Positions 1 to 12,200 are shown, counted from the first letter of the stretch. The stretch: DNA of 64,000 bases from Myotis daubentonii (GCF_963259705.1 NC_081844.1:9657715-9721714), one strand, 5' to 3'. Program-made: numbers and translations. The notes: generated from the sequence alone by a model not told the origin.

Positions 1-345
1 ATTCTTAAAGTTCCGGAGAGGTTAATATTATCAGAATTCTCGTCATTTCAAAGTTGCTACCTGTAATCTCGGGAATTGAACTCGGCTTTAAATGTAGTTA
101 GATTCTATTTACTTGTTTTTTAACTGTTTGTTACACGTTCATATTCATTTCCTGGAAAGAATACTGTGTATTTTAAGAGTTTTAACACATTCTTACAGTT
201 TCCTTAGAATTATATACTAGAACCTTGAGGATATAAACTGTCTCAGTCAAAAAAAGCCGTGGCAACTCAGGATCAACTGTAAACATAAACAGTATTCTCC
301 TCATTTCAAATCATTATACACAAGTACTGAGCTCTATAAACAGGA
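1..345 (+). repeat. Type A monomer (exemplar, 345 bp)
   Basis: Exemplar of the shorter monomer. After the shared start ATTCTTAAAGTT it carries the A-specific CCGGAGAG or CCGGAGAT, then joins the part shared with B at GTTAATATTATCAG. Other A markers are AGAATTCTCGTC, TCGGGAATTG, TTGTTTTTTAAC, TTCCTTAGAATTATA, CTGTCTCAG and an end in AGTACTGAGC or AGTTCTTAGC. Two broad groups exist: one with AATACTGTG and CCTTGAGG, often ending in the CTAGTTCTTAG form, and one with AAAACTGAG, often with GTACTTAG. Indels are rare, all of 1-2 bp and mostly in T or A runs. Stops in all frames exclude a coding role. The strand is a convention, since the true functional orientation is unknown. Confidence 0.96.
276..293. 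other. Conserved short dyad ACTGT-N8-ACAGT (exemplar)
   Basis: Near the 3' end of A and B monomers there is a 5-bp inverted repeat, ACTGT and ACAGT, around AAACATAA. It is kept in nearly all copies. A subset of B copies changes the left arm to CACGTG, which breaks it. The arms are short and could arise by chance; conservation may only reflect homogenisation. A protein-binding or hairpin role is unproven. Confidence 0.5.
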
Positions 346-356
346 ATTCTTAAAGT

Positions 357-402
357 TTGAAATGACATTGCAGTTAAAACGCCACTTAAAAGAGCCTGAG
401 TT
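357..402 (+). repeat. B-specific 5' block (exemplar)
   Basis: This block of about 46 bp occurs in every B monomer and is replaced by about 9 bp in A, accounting for nearly all of the 38-bp length difference. It contains CAGTTAAAACGCCAC or TAGTGAAAACGCCAC. A similar string, CAGTCAAAAAACGCCAC, lies about 256 bp downstream in the same monomer, so the block looks like one half of an old internal duplication. A would then be the deletion form. Direction of change is inferred, not shown. Confidence 0.85.
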
Positions 403-656
403 GTTAATATTATCAGAATTGCCGTCATTTCAGAGCTTTCCACCTCTCATCTCGGTAACTGAACTGGGCCTTAAATGTAGTTAGATTCTATTTACTTGTG
501 TTTCAACTGTTTGTTACACGTTCATATTCATTTCCTGGAAAGAGAATTGTGTATTTTTAGAGTTTTAACACATTTTGACAGTTTCCTGAGAAGTATATAC
601 TAGAACTTTCAGGATATAAACTGTTTCAGTCAAAAAATGCCACGGCAACTCAGGTT

Positions 657-662
657 CACGTG
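657..662. other. CACGTG palindrome in a B subgroup (exemplar)
   Basis: In one set of B monomers the usual AGAATCAACTG is replaced by AGGTTCACGTG, four substitutions in nine bases that create CACGTG. The same change is seen near 2113, 2841, 4298, 7974, 18166, 28361 and later B copies. CACGTG is the classic E-box/G-box core in eukaryotes; binding here is not shown. Confidence 0.6.
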
Positions 663-3257
663 TAAACATAAACAGTATTCTCCACATTCCAAGTCATTAT
701 ACACAAGTTCTGAGGTCTATAAACAGGAATTCTTAAAGTTCCGGAGATGTTAATATTATCAGAATTCTCGTCATTTCAAAGTTTCTACCTGTAATCTCGG
801 GAATTGAACTCGGCTTTAAATGTAGTTAGATTCTATTTACTTGTTTTTTAACTGTTTGTTACACGTTCATATTCATTTCCTGGAAAGAATACTGTGTATT
901 TTAAGAGTTTTAACACATTCTCACAGTTTACTTAGAATTATATACTAGAACCTTGAGGATATAAACTGTCTCAGTCAAAAAAAGCCATGGCGACTCAGTA
1001 TCAACTGTAAACATAAACAGTGTTCTCGTCATTTCAAATCATTATACACTAGTTCTTAGCTCTATAAACAGGAACTCTTAAAGTTTGAAATGACATTTTA
1101 GTGAAAACGCCACTTAAAATAGCCTGAGTTGTTAATATTATCAGAATTGCCGTCATTTCAGAGCTTTCGACCTGTAATCTCGGTAACTGAACTCGGCCTT
1201 AAATGAAGTTAGATTCTATTTACTTGTGTTTCAACTGTTTGTTACACGTTCATATTCATTTCCTGGAAAGAAAATTGTGTATTTTAAGAGTTTTAACACA
1301 TTTTGACAGTTTCCTGAGAAGTATATACTAGAACCTTCAGGATATAAACTGTTTCAGTCAAAAAACGCCACGGCAACTCAGAATCAACTGTAAACATAAA
1401 CAATATTCTCCACATTTCAAATCATTATACACAAGTTCTGAGCTCTATAAACAGGAATTCTTAAAGTTCCGGAGAGGTTAATATTATCAGAATTCTCGTC
1501 ATTTCAAAGTTGCTACCTGTAATCTCGGGAATTGAACTCGGCTTTAAATGTAGTTAGATTCTATTTACTTGTTTTTTAACTGTTTGTTACACGTTCATAT
1601 TCATTTCCTGGAAAGAAAACTGAGTATTTTAAGAGTTTTAACACATTCTCACAGTTTCCTTAGAATTATATACTAGAACCTTGAGGATATAAACTGTCTC
1701 AGTCAAAAAAAGCCGTGGCAACTCAGGATCAACTGTAAACATAAACAGTATTCTCCTCATTTCAAATCATTATACACAAGTACTGAGCTCTATAAACAGG
1801 AATTCTTAAAGTTTGAAATGACATTGCAGTTAAAACGCCACTTAAAAGAGCCTGAGTTGTTAATATTATCAGAATTGCCGTCATTTCAGAGCTTTCCACC
1901 TCTCATCTCGGTAACTGAACTGGGCCTTAAATGTAGTTAGATTCTATTTACTTGTGTTTCAACTGTTTGTTACACGTTCATATTCATTTCCTGGAAAGAG
2001 AATTGTGTATTTTTAGAGTTTTAACACATTTTGACAGTTTCCTGAGAAGTATATACTAGAACTTTCAGGATATAAACTGTTTCAGTCAAAAAATGCCACG
2101 GCAACTCAGGTTCACGTGTAAACATAAACAGTATTCTCCACATTCCAAGTCATTATACACAAGTTCTGAGGTCTATAAACAGGAATTCTTAAAGTTCCGG
2201 AGATGTTAATATTATCAGAATTCTCGTCATTTCAAAGTTTCTACCTGTAATCTCGGGAATTGAACTCGGCTTTAAATGTAGTTAGATTCTATTTACTTGT
2301 TTTTTAACTGTTTGTTACACGTTCATATTCATTTCCTGGAAAGAATACTGTGTATTTTAAGAGTTTTAACACATTCTCACAGTTTACTTAGAATTATATA
2401 CTAGAACCTTGAGGATATAAACTGTCTCAGTCAAAAAAAGCCATGGCGACTCAGTATCAACTGTAAACATAAACAGTGTTCTCGTCATTTCAAATCATTA
2501 TACACTAGTTCTTAGCTCTATAAACAGGAACTCTTAAAGTTTGAAATGACATTTTAGTGAAAACGCCACTTAAAATAGCCTGAGTTGTTAATATTATCAG
2601 AATTGCCGTCATTTCAGAGCTTTCCACCTCTCATCTCGGTAACTGAACTGGGCCTTAAATGTAGTTAGATTCTATTTACTTGTGTTTCAACTGTTTGTTA
2701 CACGTTCATATTCATTTCCTGGAAAGAGAATTGTGTATTTTTAGAGTTTTAACACATTTTGACAGTTTCCTGAGAAGTATATACTAGAACTTTCAGGATA
2801 TAAACTGTTTCAGTCAAAAAACGCCACGGCAACTCAGGTTCACGTGTAAACATAAACAGTATTCTCCACATTTCAAGTCATTATACACAAGTTCTGAGCT
2901 CTATAAACAGGAATTCTTAAAGTTCCGGAGAGGTTAATATTATCAGAATTCTCGTCATTTCAAAGTTGCTACCTGTAATCTCGGGAATTGAACTCGGCTT
3001 TAAATGTAGTTAGATTCTATTTACTTGTTTTTTAACTGTTTGTTACACGTTCATATTCATTTCCTGGAAGGAATACTGTGTATTTTAAGAGTTTTAACAC
3101 ATTCTCACAGTTTCCTTAGAATTATATACTAGAACCTTGAGGATATAAACTGTCTCAGTCAAAAAAAGCCATGGCGACTCAGGATCAACTGTAAACATAA
3201 ACAGTGTTCTCGTCATTTCAAATCATTATACACTAGTTCTTAGCTCTATAAACAGGA

Positions 3258-4992
3258 ATTCTTAAAGTTTGAAGTGACATTTTAGTGAAAACGCCACTTA
3301 AAATAGCCTGAGTTGTTAATATTATCAGAATTGCCGTCATTTCAGAGCTTTCGACCTGTAATCTTGGTAACTGAACTCGGCCTTAAATGAAGTTAGATTC
3401 TATTTACTTGTGTTTCAACTGTTTGTTACATGTTCATATTCATTTCCTGGAAAGAAAATTGTGCATTTTAAGAGTTTTAACACATTTTGACAGTTTCCTG
3501 AGAAGTATGTACTAGAACCTTCAGGATATAAACTGTTTCAGTCAAAAAACGCCACGGCAACTCAGAATCAACTGTAAACATAAACAGTATTCTCCACATT
3601 TCAAATCATTATACACAAGTTCTGAGCTCTATAAACAGGAATTCTTAAAGTTCCGGAGATGTTAATATTATCAGAATTCTCGTCATTTCAAAGTTTCTAC
3701 CTGTAATCTCGGGAATTGAACTCGGCTTTAAATGTACTTAGATTCTATTTACTTGTGTTTTAACTGTTTGTTACACGTTCATATTCATTTCCTGGAAAGA
3801 AAACTGAGTATTTTAAGAGTTTTAACACATTCTCACAGTTTCCTTAGAATTATATACTAGAACCTTGAGGATATAAACTGTCTCAGTCAAAAAAAGCCAT
3901 GGCGACTCAGGATCAACTGTAAACATAAACAGTATTCTCCTCATTTCAAATCATTATACACAAGTACTGAGCTCTATAAACAGGAATTCTTAAAGTTTGA
4001 AATGACATTGCAGTTAAAACGCCACTTAAAAGAGCCTGAGTTGTTAACATTATCAGAATTGCCGTCATTTCAGAGCTTTCCACCTCTCATCTCGGTAACT
4101 GAACTGGGCCTTAAATGTAGTTAGATTCTATTTACTTGTGTTTCAACTGTTTGTTACACGTTCATATTCATTTCCTGGAAAGAGAATTGTGTATTTTTAG
4201 AGTTTTAACACATTTTGACAGTTTCCTGAGAAGTATATACTAGAACTTTCAGGATATAAACTGTTTCAGTCAAAAAACGCCACGGCAACTCAGGTTCACG
4301 TGTAAACATAAACAGTATTCTCCACATTTCAAGTCATTATACACAAGTTCTGAGCTCTATAAACAGGAATTCTTAAAGTTCCGGAGAGGTTAATATTATC
4401 AGAATTCTCGTCATTTCAAAGTTTCTACCTGTAATCTCGGGAATTGAACTCGGCTTTAAATGTAGTTAGATTCTATTTACTTGTTTTTTAACTGTTTGTT
4501 ACACGTTCATATTCATTTCCTGGAAAGAATACTGTGTATTTTAAGAGTTTTAACACATTCTCACAGTTTCCTTAGAATTATATACTAGAACCTTGAGGAT
4601 ATAAACTGTCTCAGTCAAAAAAAGCCATGGCGACTCAGGATCAACTGTAAACATAAACAGTGTTCTCGTCATTTCAAATCATTATACACTAGTTCTTAGC
4701 TCTATAAACAGGAATTCTTAAAGTTTGAAATGACATTTTAGTGAAAACGCCACTTAAAATAGCCTGAGTTGTTAATATTATCAGAATTGCCGTCATTTCA
4801 GAGCTTTCGACCTGTAATCTCGGTAACTGAACTCGGCCTTAAATGAAGTTAGATTCTATTTACTTGTGTTTCAACTGTTTGTTACACGTTCATATTCATT
4901 TCCTGGAAAGAAAATTGTGTATTTTAAGAGTTTTAACACATTTTGACAGTTTCCTGAGAAGTATATACTAGAACCTTCAGGATATAAACTGT
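3258..4992. repeat. Segment copied again at about 6936-8660 (offset 3678)
   Basis: B3258-A3641-B3986-A4369-B4714 match B6936-A7319-B7663-A8046-B8391. Shared markers are the AGATG A-form with GTACTTAG and GCCATGGCGAC, TTAACATTATCAG in the next B, and the A-form with CAGTGTTCTCGTC. The offset drops to 3677 after a 1-bp A-run loss in A7319. The match stops where B4714 changes to A-type sequence while B8391 stays B-type. Confidence 0.85.
4962..4992. other. Crossover interval inside chimeric monomer B4714
   Basis: B4714 is B type through TTCCTGAGAAG (G at 4961) and A type from CTGTCTCAG (C at 4993) to its end AGTACTGAGC. The 31 bp between are compatible with both parents. The 5' part matches B8391 and the 3' part matches A monomers such as 10230, which carry CCTTCAGG with CTGTCTCAG. 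This is an out-of-register B x A exchange, and it creates the B-B junction at 5097. Confidence 0.85.
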
Positions 4993-5096
4993 CTCAGTCA
5001 AAAAAAGCCGTGGCAACTCAGGATCAACTGTAAACATAAACAGTATTCTCCTCATTTCAAATCATTATACACAAGTACTGAGCTCTATAAACAGGA

Positions 5097-6207
5097 ATTC
5101 TTAAAGTTTGAAATGACATTGCAGTTAAAACGCCACTTAAAAGAGCCTGAGTTGTTAATATTATCAGAATTGCCGTCATTTCAGAGCTTTCAACCTCTAA
5201 TCTCGGTAACTGAACTCGGCGTTAAATGTAGTTAGATTCTATTTACTTGTGTTTCAACTGTTTGTTACACGTTCATATTCATTTCCTGGAAAGAAAATTG
5301 TGTATTTTAAGAGTTTTAACACATTTTGACAGTTTCCTGAGAAGTATGTACTAGAACCTTCAGGATATAAACTGTTTCAGTCAAAAAAGGCCACGGCAAC
5401 TCAGAATCAACTGTAAACATAAACAGTATCCTCCTCATTTCAAATCATTATACACAAGTTCTGAGCTCTATAAACAGGAATTCTTACAGTTCCGGAGAGG
5501 TTAATATTATCAGAATTCTCGTCATTTCAAAGTTGCTACCTGTAATCTCGGGAATTGAACTCGGCTTTAAATGTAGTTAGATTCTATTTACTTGTTTTTT
5601 AACTGTTTGTTACACGTTCATATTCATTTCCTGGAAAGAATACTGTGTATTTTAAGAGTTTTAACACATTCTCACAGTTTCCTTAGAATTATATACTAGA
5701 ACCTTGAGGATATAAACTGTCTCAGTCAAAAAAAGCCGTGGCAACTCAGGATCAACTGTAAACATAAACAGTATTCTCCTCATTTCAAATCATTATACAC
5801 AAGTACTGAGCTCTATAAACAGGAATTCTTAAAGTTTGAAATGACATTTTAGTGAAAACGCCACTTAAAATAGCCTGAGTTGTTAATATTATCAGAATTG
5901 CCGTCATTTCAGAGCTTTCCACCTCTCATCTCGGTAACTGAACTGGGCCTTAAATGTAGTTAGATTCTATTTACTTGTGTTTCAACTGTTTGTTACACGT
6001 TCATATTCATTTCCTGGAAAGAAAATTGTGTAATTTAAGAGTTTTAACACATTTTGACAGTTTCCTGAGAAGTATGTACTAGAACCTTCAGGATATAAAC
6101 TGTTTCAGTCAAAAAAGGCCACGGCAACTCAGAATCAACTGTAAATATAAACAGTATCCTCCTCATTTCAAATCATTATACACAAGTTCTGAGCTCTATA
6201 AACAGGA
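5097..6207. repeat. Phase block 2: B-A-B between two junctions
   Basis: Monomers are B5097, A5480 and B5825. B5097-A5480 match B10575-A10958 at an offset of 5478 through the rare TTCAACCTCTAATC and CGGCGTTAAATG. A5480 has the private change CTTACAGTTCCGG. B5825 has GTGTAATTTAAG. No other feature is seen. Confidence 0.93.
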
Positions 6208-6219
6208 ATTCTTAAAGTT
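6189..6219. other. B-B junction at 6208
   Basis: B5825 ends in B form (AAGTTCTGAG) and the next unit starts in B form (AAAGTTTGAAATG) where an A is expected. The switch falls in 31 bp identical in both types around GAGCTCTATAAACAGG. The following B has the mixed CATTTTAGTTAAAACG. It resembles the later eight B-B junctions but lacks their GTAACC variant. Confidence 0.85.
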
Positions 6220-9200
6220 TGAAATGACATTTTAGTTAAAACGCCACTTAAAAGAGCCTGAGTTGTTAATATTATCAGAATTGCCGTCATTTCAGAGCTT
6301 TCCACCTCTCATCTCGGTAACTGAACTGGGCCTTAAATGTAGTTAGATTCTATTTACTTGTGTTTCAAATGTTTGTTACACGTTCATATTCATTTCCTGG
6401 AAAGAAAATTGTGTATTTTAAGAGTTTTAACACATTTTGACAGTTTCCTGAGAAGTATATACTAGAACCTTCAGGATATAAACTGTTTCAGTCAAAAAAC
6501 GCCACGGCAACTCAGAATCAACTGTAAACATAAACAGTATTCTCCACATTTCAAATCATTATACACAAGTTCTGAGCTCTATAAACAGGAATTCTTAAAG
6601 TTCCGGAGATGTTAATATTATCAGAATTCTCGTCATTTCAAAGTTTATACCTGTAATCTCGGGAATTGACCTCGGCTTTAAATGTACTTAGATTCTATTT
6701 ACTTGTGTTTTAACTGTTTCTTACACGTTCATATTCATTTCCTGGAAAGAAAACTGAGTATTTTAAGAGTTTTAACACATTCTCACAGTTTCCTTAGAAT
6801 TATATAATAGAACCTTGAGGATATAAACTGTCTCAGTCAAAAAAAGCCGTGGCAACTCAGGATCAACTGTAAACATAAACAGTGTTCTCGTCATTTCAAA
6901 TCATTATACACTAGTTCTTAGCTCTATAAACAGGAATTCTTAAAGTTTGAAATGACATTTTAGTGAAAACGCCACTTAAAATAGCCTGAGTTGTTAATAT
7001 TATCAGAATTGCCGTCATTTCAGAGCTTTCGACCTGTAATCTCGGTAACTGAACTCGGCCTTAAATGAAGTTAGATTCTATTTACTTGTGTTTCAACTGT
7101 TTGTTACACGTTCATATTCATTTCCTGGAAAGAAAATTGTGCATTTTAAGAGTTTTAACACATTTTGACAGTTTCCTGAGAAGTATATACTAGAACCTTC
7201 AGGATATAAACTGTTTCAGTCAAAAAACGCCACGGCAACTCAGAATCAACTGTAAACATAAACAGTATTCTCCACATTTCAAATCATTATACACAAGTTC
7301 TGAGCTCTATAAACAGGAATTCTTAAAGATCCGGAGATGTTAATATTAACAGAATTCTCGTCATTTCAAAGTTTCTACCTGTAATCTCGGGAATTGAACT
7401 CGGCTTTAAATGTACTTAGATTCTATTTACTTGTGTTTCAACTGTTTGTTACACGTTCATATTCATTTCCTGGAAAGAAAACTGAGTATTTTAAGAGTTT
7501 TAACACATTCTCACAGTTTCCTTAGAATTATATACTAGAACCTTGAGGATATAAACTGTCTCAGTCAAAAAAGCCATGGCGACTCAGGATCAACTGTAAA
7601 CATAAACAGTATTCTCCTCATTTCAAATCATTATACACAAGTACTGAGCTCTATAAACAGGAATTCTTAAAGTTTGAAATGACATTGCAGTTAAAACGCC
7701 ACTTAAAAGAGCCTGAGTTGTTAACATTATCAGAATTGCCGTCATTTCAGAGCTTTCCACCTCTCATCTCGGTAACTGAACTGGGCCTTAAATGTAGTTA
7801 GATTCTATTTACTTGTGTTTCAACTGTTTGTTACACGTTCATATTCATTTCCTGGAAAGAGAATTGTGTATTTTTAGAGTTTTAACACATTTTGACAGTT
7901 TCCTGAGAAGTATATACTAGAACTTTCAGGATATAAACTGTTTCAGTCAAAAAACGCCACGGCAACTCAGGTTCACGTGTAAACATAAACAGTATTCTCC
8001 ACATTTCAAGTCATTATACACAAGTTCTGAGCTCTATAAACAGGAATTCTTAAAGTTCCGGAGAGGTTAATATTATCAGAATTCTCGTCATTTCAAAGTT
8101 TCTACCTGTAATCTCGGGAATTGAACTCGGCTTTAAATGTAGTTAGATTCTATTTACTTGTTTTTTAACTGTTTGTTACACGTTCATATTCATTTCCTGG
8201 AAAGAATACTGTGTATTTTAAGAGTTTTAACACATTCTCACAGTTTCCTTAGAATTATATACTAGAACTTTGAGGATATAAACTGTCTCAGTCAAAAAAA
8301 GCCGTGGCGACTCAGGATCAACTGTAAACATAAACAGTGTTCTCGTCATTTCAAATCATTATACACTAGTTCTTAGCCCTATAAACAGGAATTCTTAAAG
8401 TTTGAAATGACATTTTAGTGAAAACGCCACTTAAAATAGCCTGAGTTGTTAATATTATCAGAATTGCCGTCATTTCAGAGCTTTCGACCTGTAATCTCGG
8501 TAACTGAACTCGGCCTTAAATGAAGTTAGATTCTATTTACTTGTGTTTCAACTGTTTGTTACACGTTCATATTCATTTCCTGGAAAGAAAATTGTGTATT
8601 TTAAGAGTTTTAACACATTTTGACAGTTTCCTGAGAAGTATATACTAGAACCTTCAGGATATAAACTGTTTCAGTCAAAAAAGGCCACGGCAACTCAGAA
8701 TCAACTGTAAACATAAACAGTATCCTCCTCATTTCAAATCATTATACACAAGTTCTGAGCTCTATAAGCAGGAATTCTTAAAGTTCCGGAGATGTTAATA
8801 TTATCAGAATTCTCGTCATTTCAAAGTTTATACCGGTAATCTCGGGAATTGAACTCTGCTTTAAATGTACTTAGATTCTATTTAATTGTGTTTTAACTGT
8901 TTGTTACACGTTCATATTCATTTCCTGGAAAGAAAACTGAGTATTTTAAGAGTTTTAACACATTCTCACAGTTTCCTTAGAATTATATACTAGAACCTTC
9001 AGGATATAAACTGTCTCAGTCAAAAAAAGCCGTGGCAACTCAGGATCAACTGTAAACATAAACAGTATTCTCCTCATTTCAAATCATTATACACAAGTAC
9101 TGAGCTCTATAAACAGGAATTCTTAAAGTTTGAAATGACATTGCAGTTAAAACGCCACTTAAAAGAGCCTGAGTTGTTAACATTATCAGAATTGCCGTCA

Positions 9201-12200
9201 TTTCAGAGCTTTCCACCTCTCATCTCGGTAACTGAACTGGGCCTTAAATGTAGTTAGATTCTATTTACTTGTGTTTCAACTGTTTGTTACACGTTCATAT
9301 TCATTTCCTGGAAAGAAAATTGTGTATTTTAAGAGTTTTAACACATTTTGACAGTTTCCTGAGAAGTATGTACTAGAACCTTCAGGATATAAACTGTTTC
9401 AGTCAAAAAAGGCCACGGCAACTCAGAATCAACTGTAAACATAAACAGTATCCTCCTCATTTCAAATCATTATACACAAGTTCTGAGCTCTATAAACAGG
9501 AATTCTTAAAGTTCCGGAGAGGTTAATATTATCAGAATTCTCGTCATTTCAAAGTTGCTACCTGTAATCTCGGGAATTGAACTCGGCTTTAAATGTAGTT
9601 AGATTCTATTTACTTGTTTTTTAACTGTTTGTTACACGTTCATATTCATTTCCTGGAAAGAATACTGTGTATTTTAAGAGTTTTAACACATTCTCACAGT
9701 TTCCTTAGAATTATATACTAGAACCTTGAGGATATAAACTGTCTCAGTCAAAAAAAGCCGTGGCAACTCAGGATCAACTGTAAACATAAACAGTATTCTC
9801 CTCATTTCAAATCATTATACACAAGTACTGAGCTCTATAAACAGGAATTCTTAAAGTTTGAAATGACATTGCAGTTAAAACGCCACTTAAAAGAGCCTGA
9901 GTTGTTAATATTATCAGAATTGCCGTCATTTCAGAGCTTTCCACCTCTCATCTCGGTAACTGAACTGGGCCTTAAATGTAGTTAGATTCTATTTACTTGT
10001 GTTTCAACTGTTTGTTACACGTTCATATTCATTTCCTGGAAAGAAAATTGTGTATTTTAAGAGTTTTAACACATTTTGACAGTTTCCTGAGAAGTATATA
10101 CTAGAACCTTCAGGATATAAACTGTTTCAGTCAAAAAACGCCACGGCAACTCAGAATCAACTGTAAACATAAACAATATTCTCCACATTTCAAATCATTA
10201 TACACAAGTTCTGAGCTCTATAAACAGGAATTCTTAAAGTTCCGGAGATGTTAATATTATCAGAATTCTCGTCATTTCAAAGTTTATACCTGTAATCTCG
10301 GGAATTGAACTCGGCTTTAAATGTACTTAGATTCTATTTAATTGTGTTTTAACTGTTTGTTACACGTTCATATTCATTTCCTGGAAAGAAAACTGAGTAT
10401 TTTAAGAGTTTTAACACATTCTCACAGTTTCCTTAGAATTATATACTAGAACCTTCAGGATATAAACTGTCTCAGTCAAAAAAAGCCGTGGCAACTCAGG
10501 ATCAACTGTAAACATAAACAGTATTCTCCTCATTTCAAATCATTATACACAAGTACTGAGCTCTATAAACAGGAATTCTTAAAGTTTGAAATGACATTGC
10601 AGTTAAAACGCCACTTAAAAGAGCCTGAGTTGTTAATATTATCAGAATTGCCGTCATTTCAGAGCTTTCAACCTCTAATCTCGGTAACTGAACTCGGCGT
10701 TAAATGTAGTTAGATTCTATTTACTTGTGTTTCAACTGTTTGTTACACGTTCATATTCATTTCCTGGAAAGAAAATTGTGTATTTTAAGAGTTTTAACAC
10801 ATTTTGACAGTTTCCTGAGAAATATGTACTAGAACCTTCAGGATATAAACTGTTTCAGTCAAAAAAGGCCACGGCAACTCAGAATCAACTGTAAACATAA
10901 ACAGTATCCTCCTCATTTCAAATCATTATACACAAGTTCTGAGCTCTATAAACAGGAATTCTTAAAGTTCCGGAGAGGTTAATATTATCAGAATTCTCGT
11001 CATTTCAAAGTTGCTACCTGTAATCTCGGGAATTGAACTCGGCTTTAAATGTAGTTAGATTCTATTTACTTGTTTTTTAACTGTTTGTTACACGTTCATA
11101 TTCATTTCCTGGAAAGAATACTGTGTATTTTAAGAGTTTTAACACATTCTCACAGTTTCCTTAGAATTATATACTAGAACCTTGAGGATATAAACTGTCT
11201 CAGTCAAAAAAAGCCGTGGCAACTCAGGATCAACTGTAAACATAAACAGTATTCTCGTCATTTCAAATCATTATACACAAGTACTGAGCTCTATAAACAG
11301 GAATTCTTAAAGTTTGAAATGACATTGCAGTTAAAACGCCACTTAAAAGAGCCTGAGTTGTTAATATTATCAGAATTGCCGTCATTTCAGAGCTTTCCAC
11401 CTCTCATCTCGGTAACTGAACTGGGCCTTAAATGTAGTTAGATTCTATTTACTTGTGTTTCAACTGTTTGTTACACGTTCATATTCATTTCCTGGAAAGA
11501 GAATTGTGTATTTTTAGAGTTTTAACACATTTTGACAGTTTCCTGAGAAGTATATACTAGAACTTTCAGGATATAAACTGTTTCAGTCAAAAAACGCCAC
11601 GGCAACTCAGGTTCACGTGTAAACATAAACAGTATTCTCCACATTTCAAGTCATTATACACAAGTTCTGAGCTCTATAAACAGGAATTCTTAAAGTTCCG
11701 GAGAGGTTAATATTATCAGAATTCTCGTCATTTCAAAGTTTCTACCTGTAATCTCGGGAATTGAACTCGGCTTTAAATGTAGTTAGATTCTATTTACTTG
11801 TTTTTTAACTGTTTGTTACACGTTCATATTCATTTCCTGGAAAGAATACTGTGTATTTTAAGAGTTTTAACACATTCTCACAGTTTCCTTAGAATTATAT
11901 ACTAGAACCTTGAGGATATAAACTGTCTCAGTCAAAAAAAGCAATGGCGACTCAGGATCAACTGTAAACATAAACAGTGTTCTCGTCATTTCAAATCATT
12001 ATACACTAGTTCTTAGCTCTATAAACAGGAATTCTTAAAGTTTGAAATGACATTTTAGTGAAAACGCCACTTAAAATAGCCTGAGTTGTTAATATTATCA
12101 GAATTGCCGTCATTTCAGAGCTTTCGACCTGTAATCTCGGTAACTGAACTGGGCCTTAAATGAAGTTAGATTCTATTTACTTGTGTTTCAACTGTTTGTT

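Larger units (their letters stand above)
346..728 (+). repeat. Type B monomer (exemplar, 383 bp)
   Basis: Exemplar of the longer monomer. It shares ATTCTTAAAGTT with A, then has a B-specific block of about 46 bp before rejoining A at GTTAATATTATCAG. Other B markers are AGAATTGCCGTC, TTGTGTTTCAAC, AAAATTGTG or GAGAATTGTG, TTCCTGAGAAGTATA, CTGTTTCAG, GCCACGG and the end AAGTTCTGAGC. Three B groups recur. One has CGACCTGTAATC and TTAAATGAAG. A second, as here, has CCACCTCTCATC and CTGGGCC. A third has CCACCACTAATC and CGGTTATTG. By eye A and B differ at about 26 of 320 shared positions plus one 1-bp indel. Its length is very constant; I found one 382-bp copy (57630). Confidence 0.96.
1..2624. 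repeat. Tandem duplication with 1456-bp offset (two dimers)
   Basis: Positions 1-1168 match 1457-2624 at a constant 1456-bp offset. Shared rare variants include AAAATGCCACGG (near 636 and 2092), CACATTCCAAG, TGAGGTCTAT, CAGTTTACTTAG, CTCAGTATC and the unusual start GGAACTCTTAAAG at 1074 and 2530. The match ends at 1169 versus 2625, where the two B copies switch to different groups (TTTCGACC against TTTCCACC). The right-hand crossover therefore lies inside the 5' part of B2530. The left edge may lie before the window. Confidence 0.9.
1..5096. repeat. Phase block 1: seven regular A-B dimers
   Basis: A monomers start at 1, 729, 1457, 2185, 2913, 3641 and 4369; B monomers at 346, 1074, 1802, 2530, 3258, 3986 and 4714. 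Every dimer is 728 bp. Positions 1-1168 are repeated at 1457-2624 with rare variants shared. The last B (4714) is chimeric: its 3' third is of A type. No gene or other feature is visible. Confidence 0.95.

Noticed and set aside
236..255. A-run (CAAAAAAAGCC) as a transcription terminator or polyadenylation tract
   Set aside because: It is short, repeated in every monomer and not linked to any transcript or hairpin.
1165..1186. CENP-B box (TTCG-N4-A-N2-CGGG) in B monomers at TTTCGACCTG...CTCGG
   Set aside because: The spacing between TTCG and CGG is 11 bases instead of 7, and CGGG is absent in B. In A monomers CGGG is present but TTCG is not.
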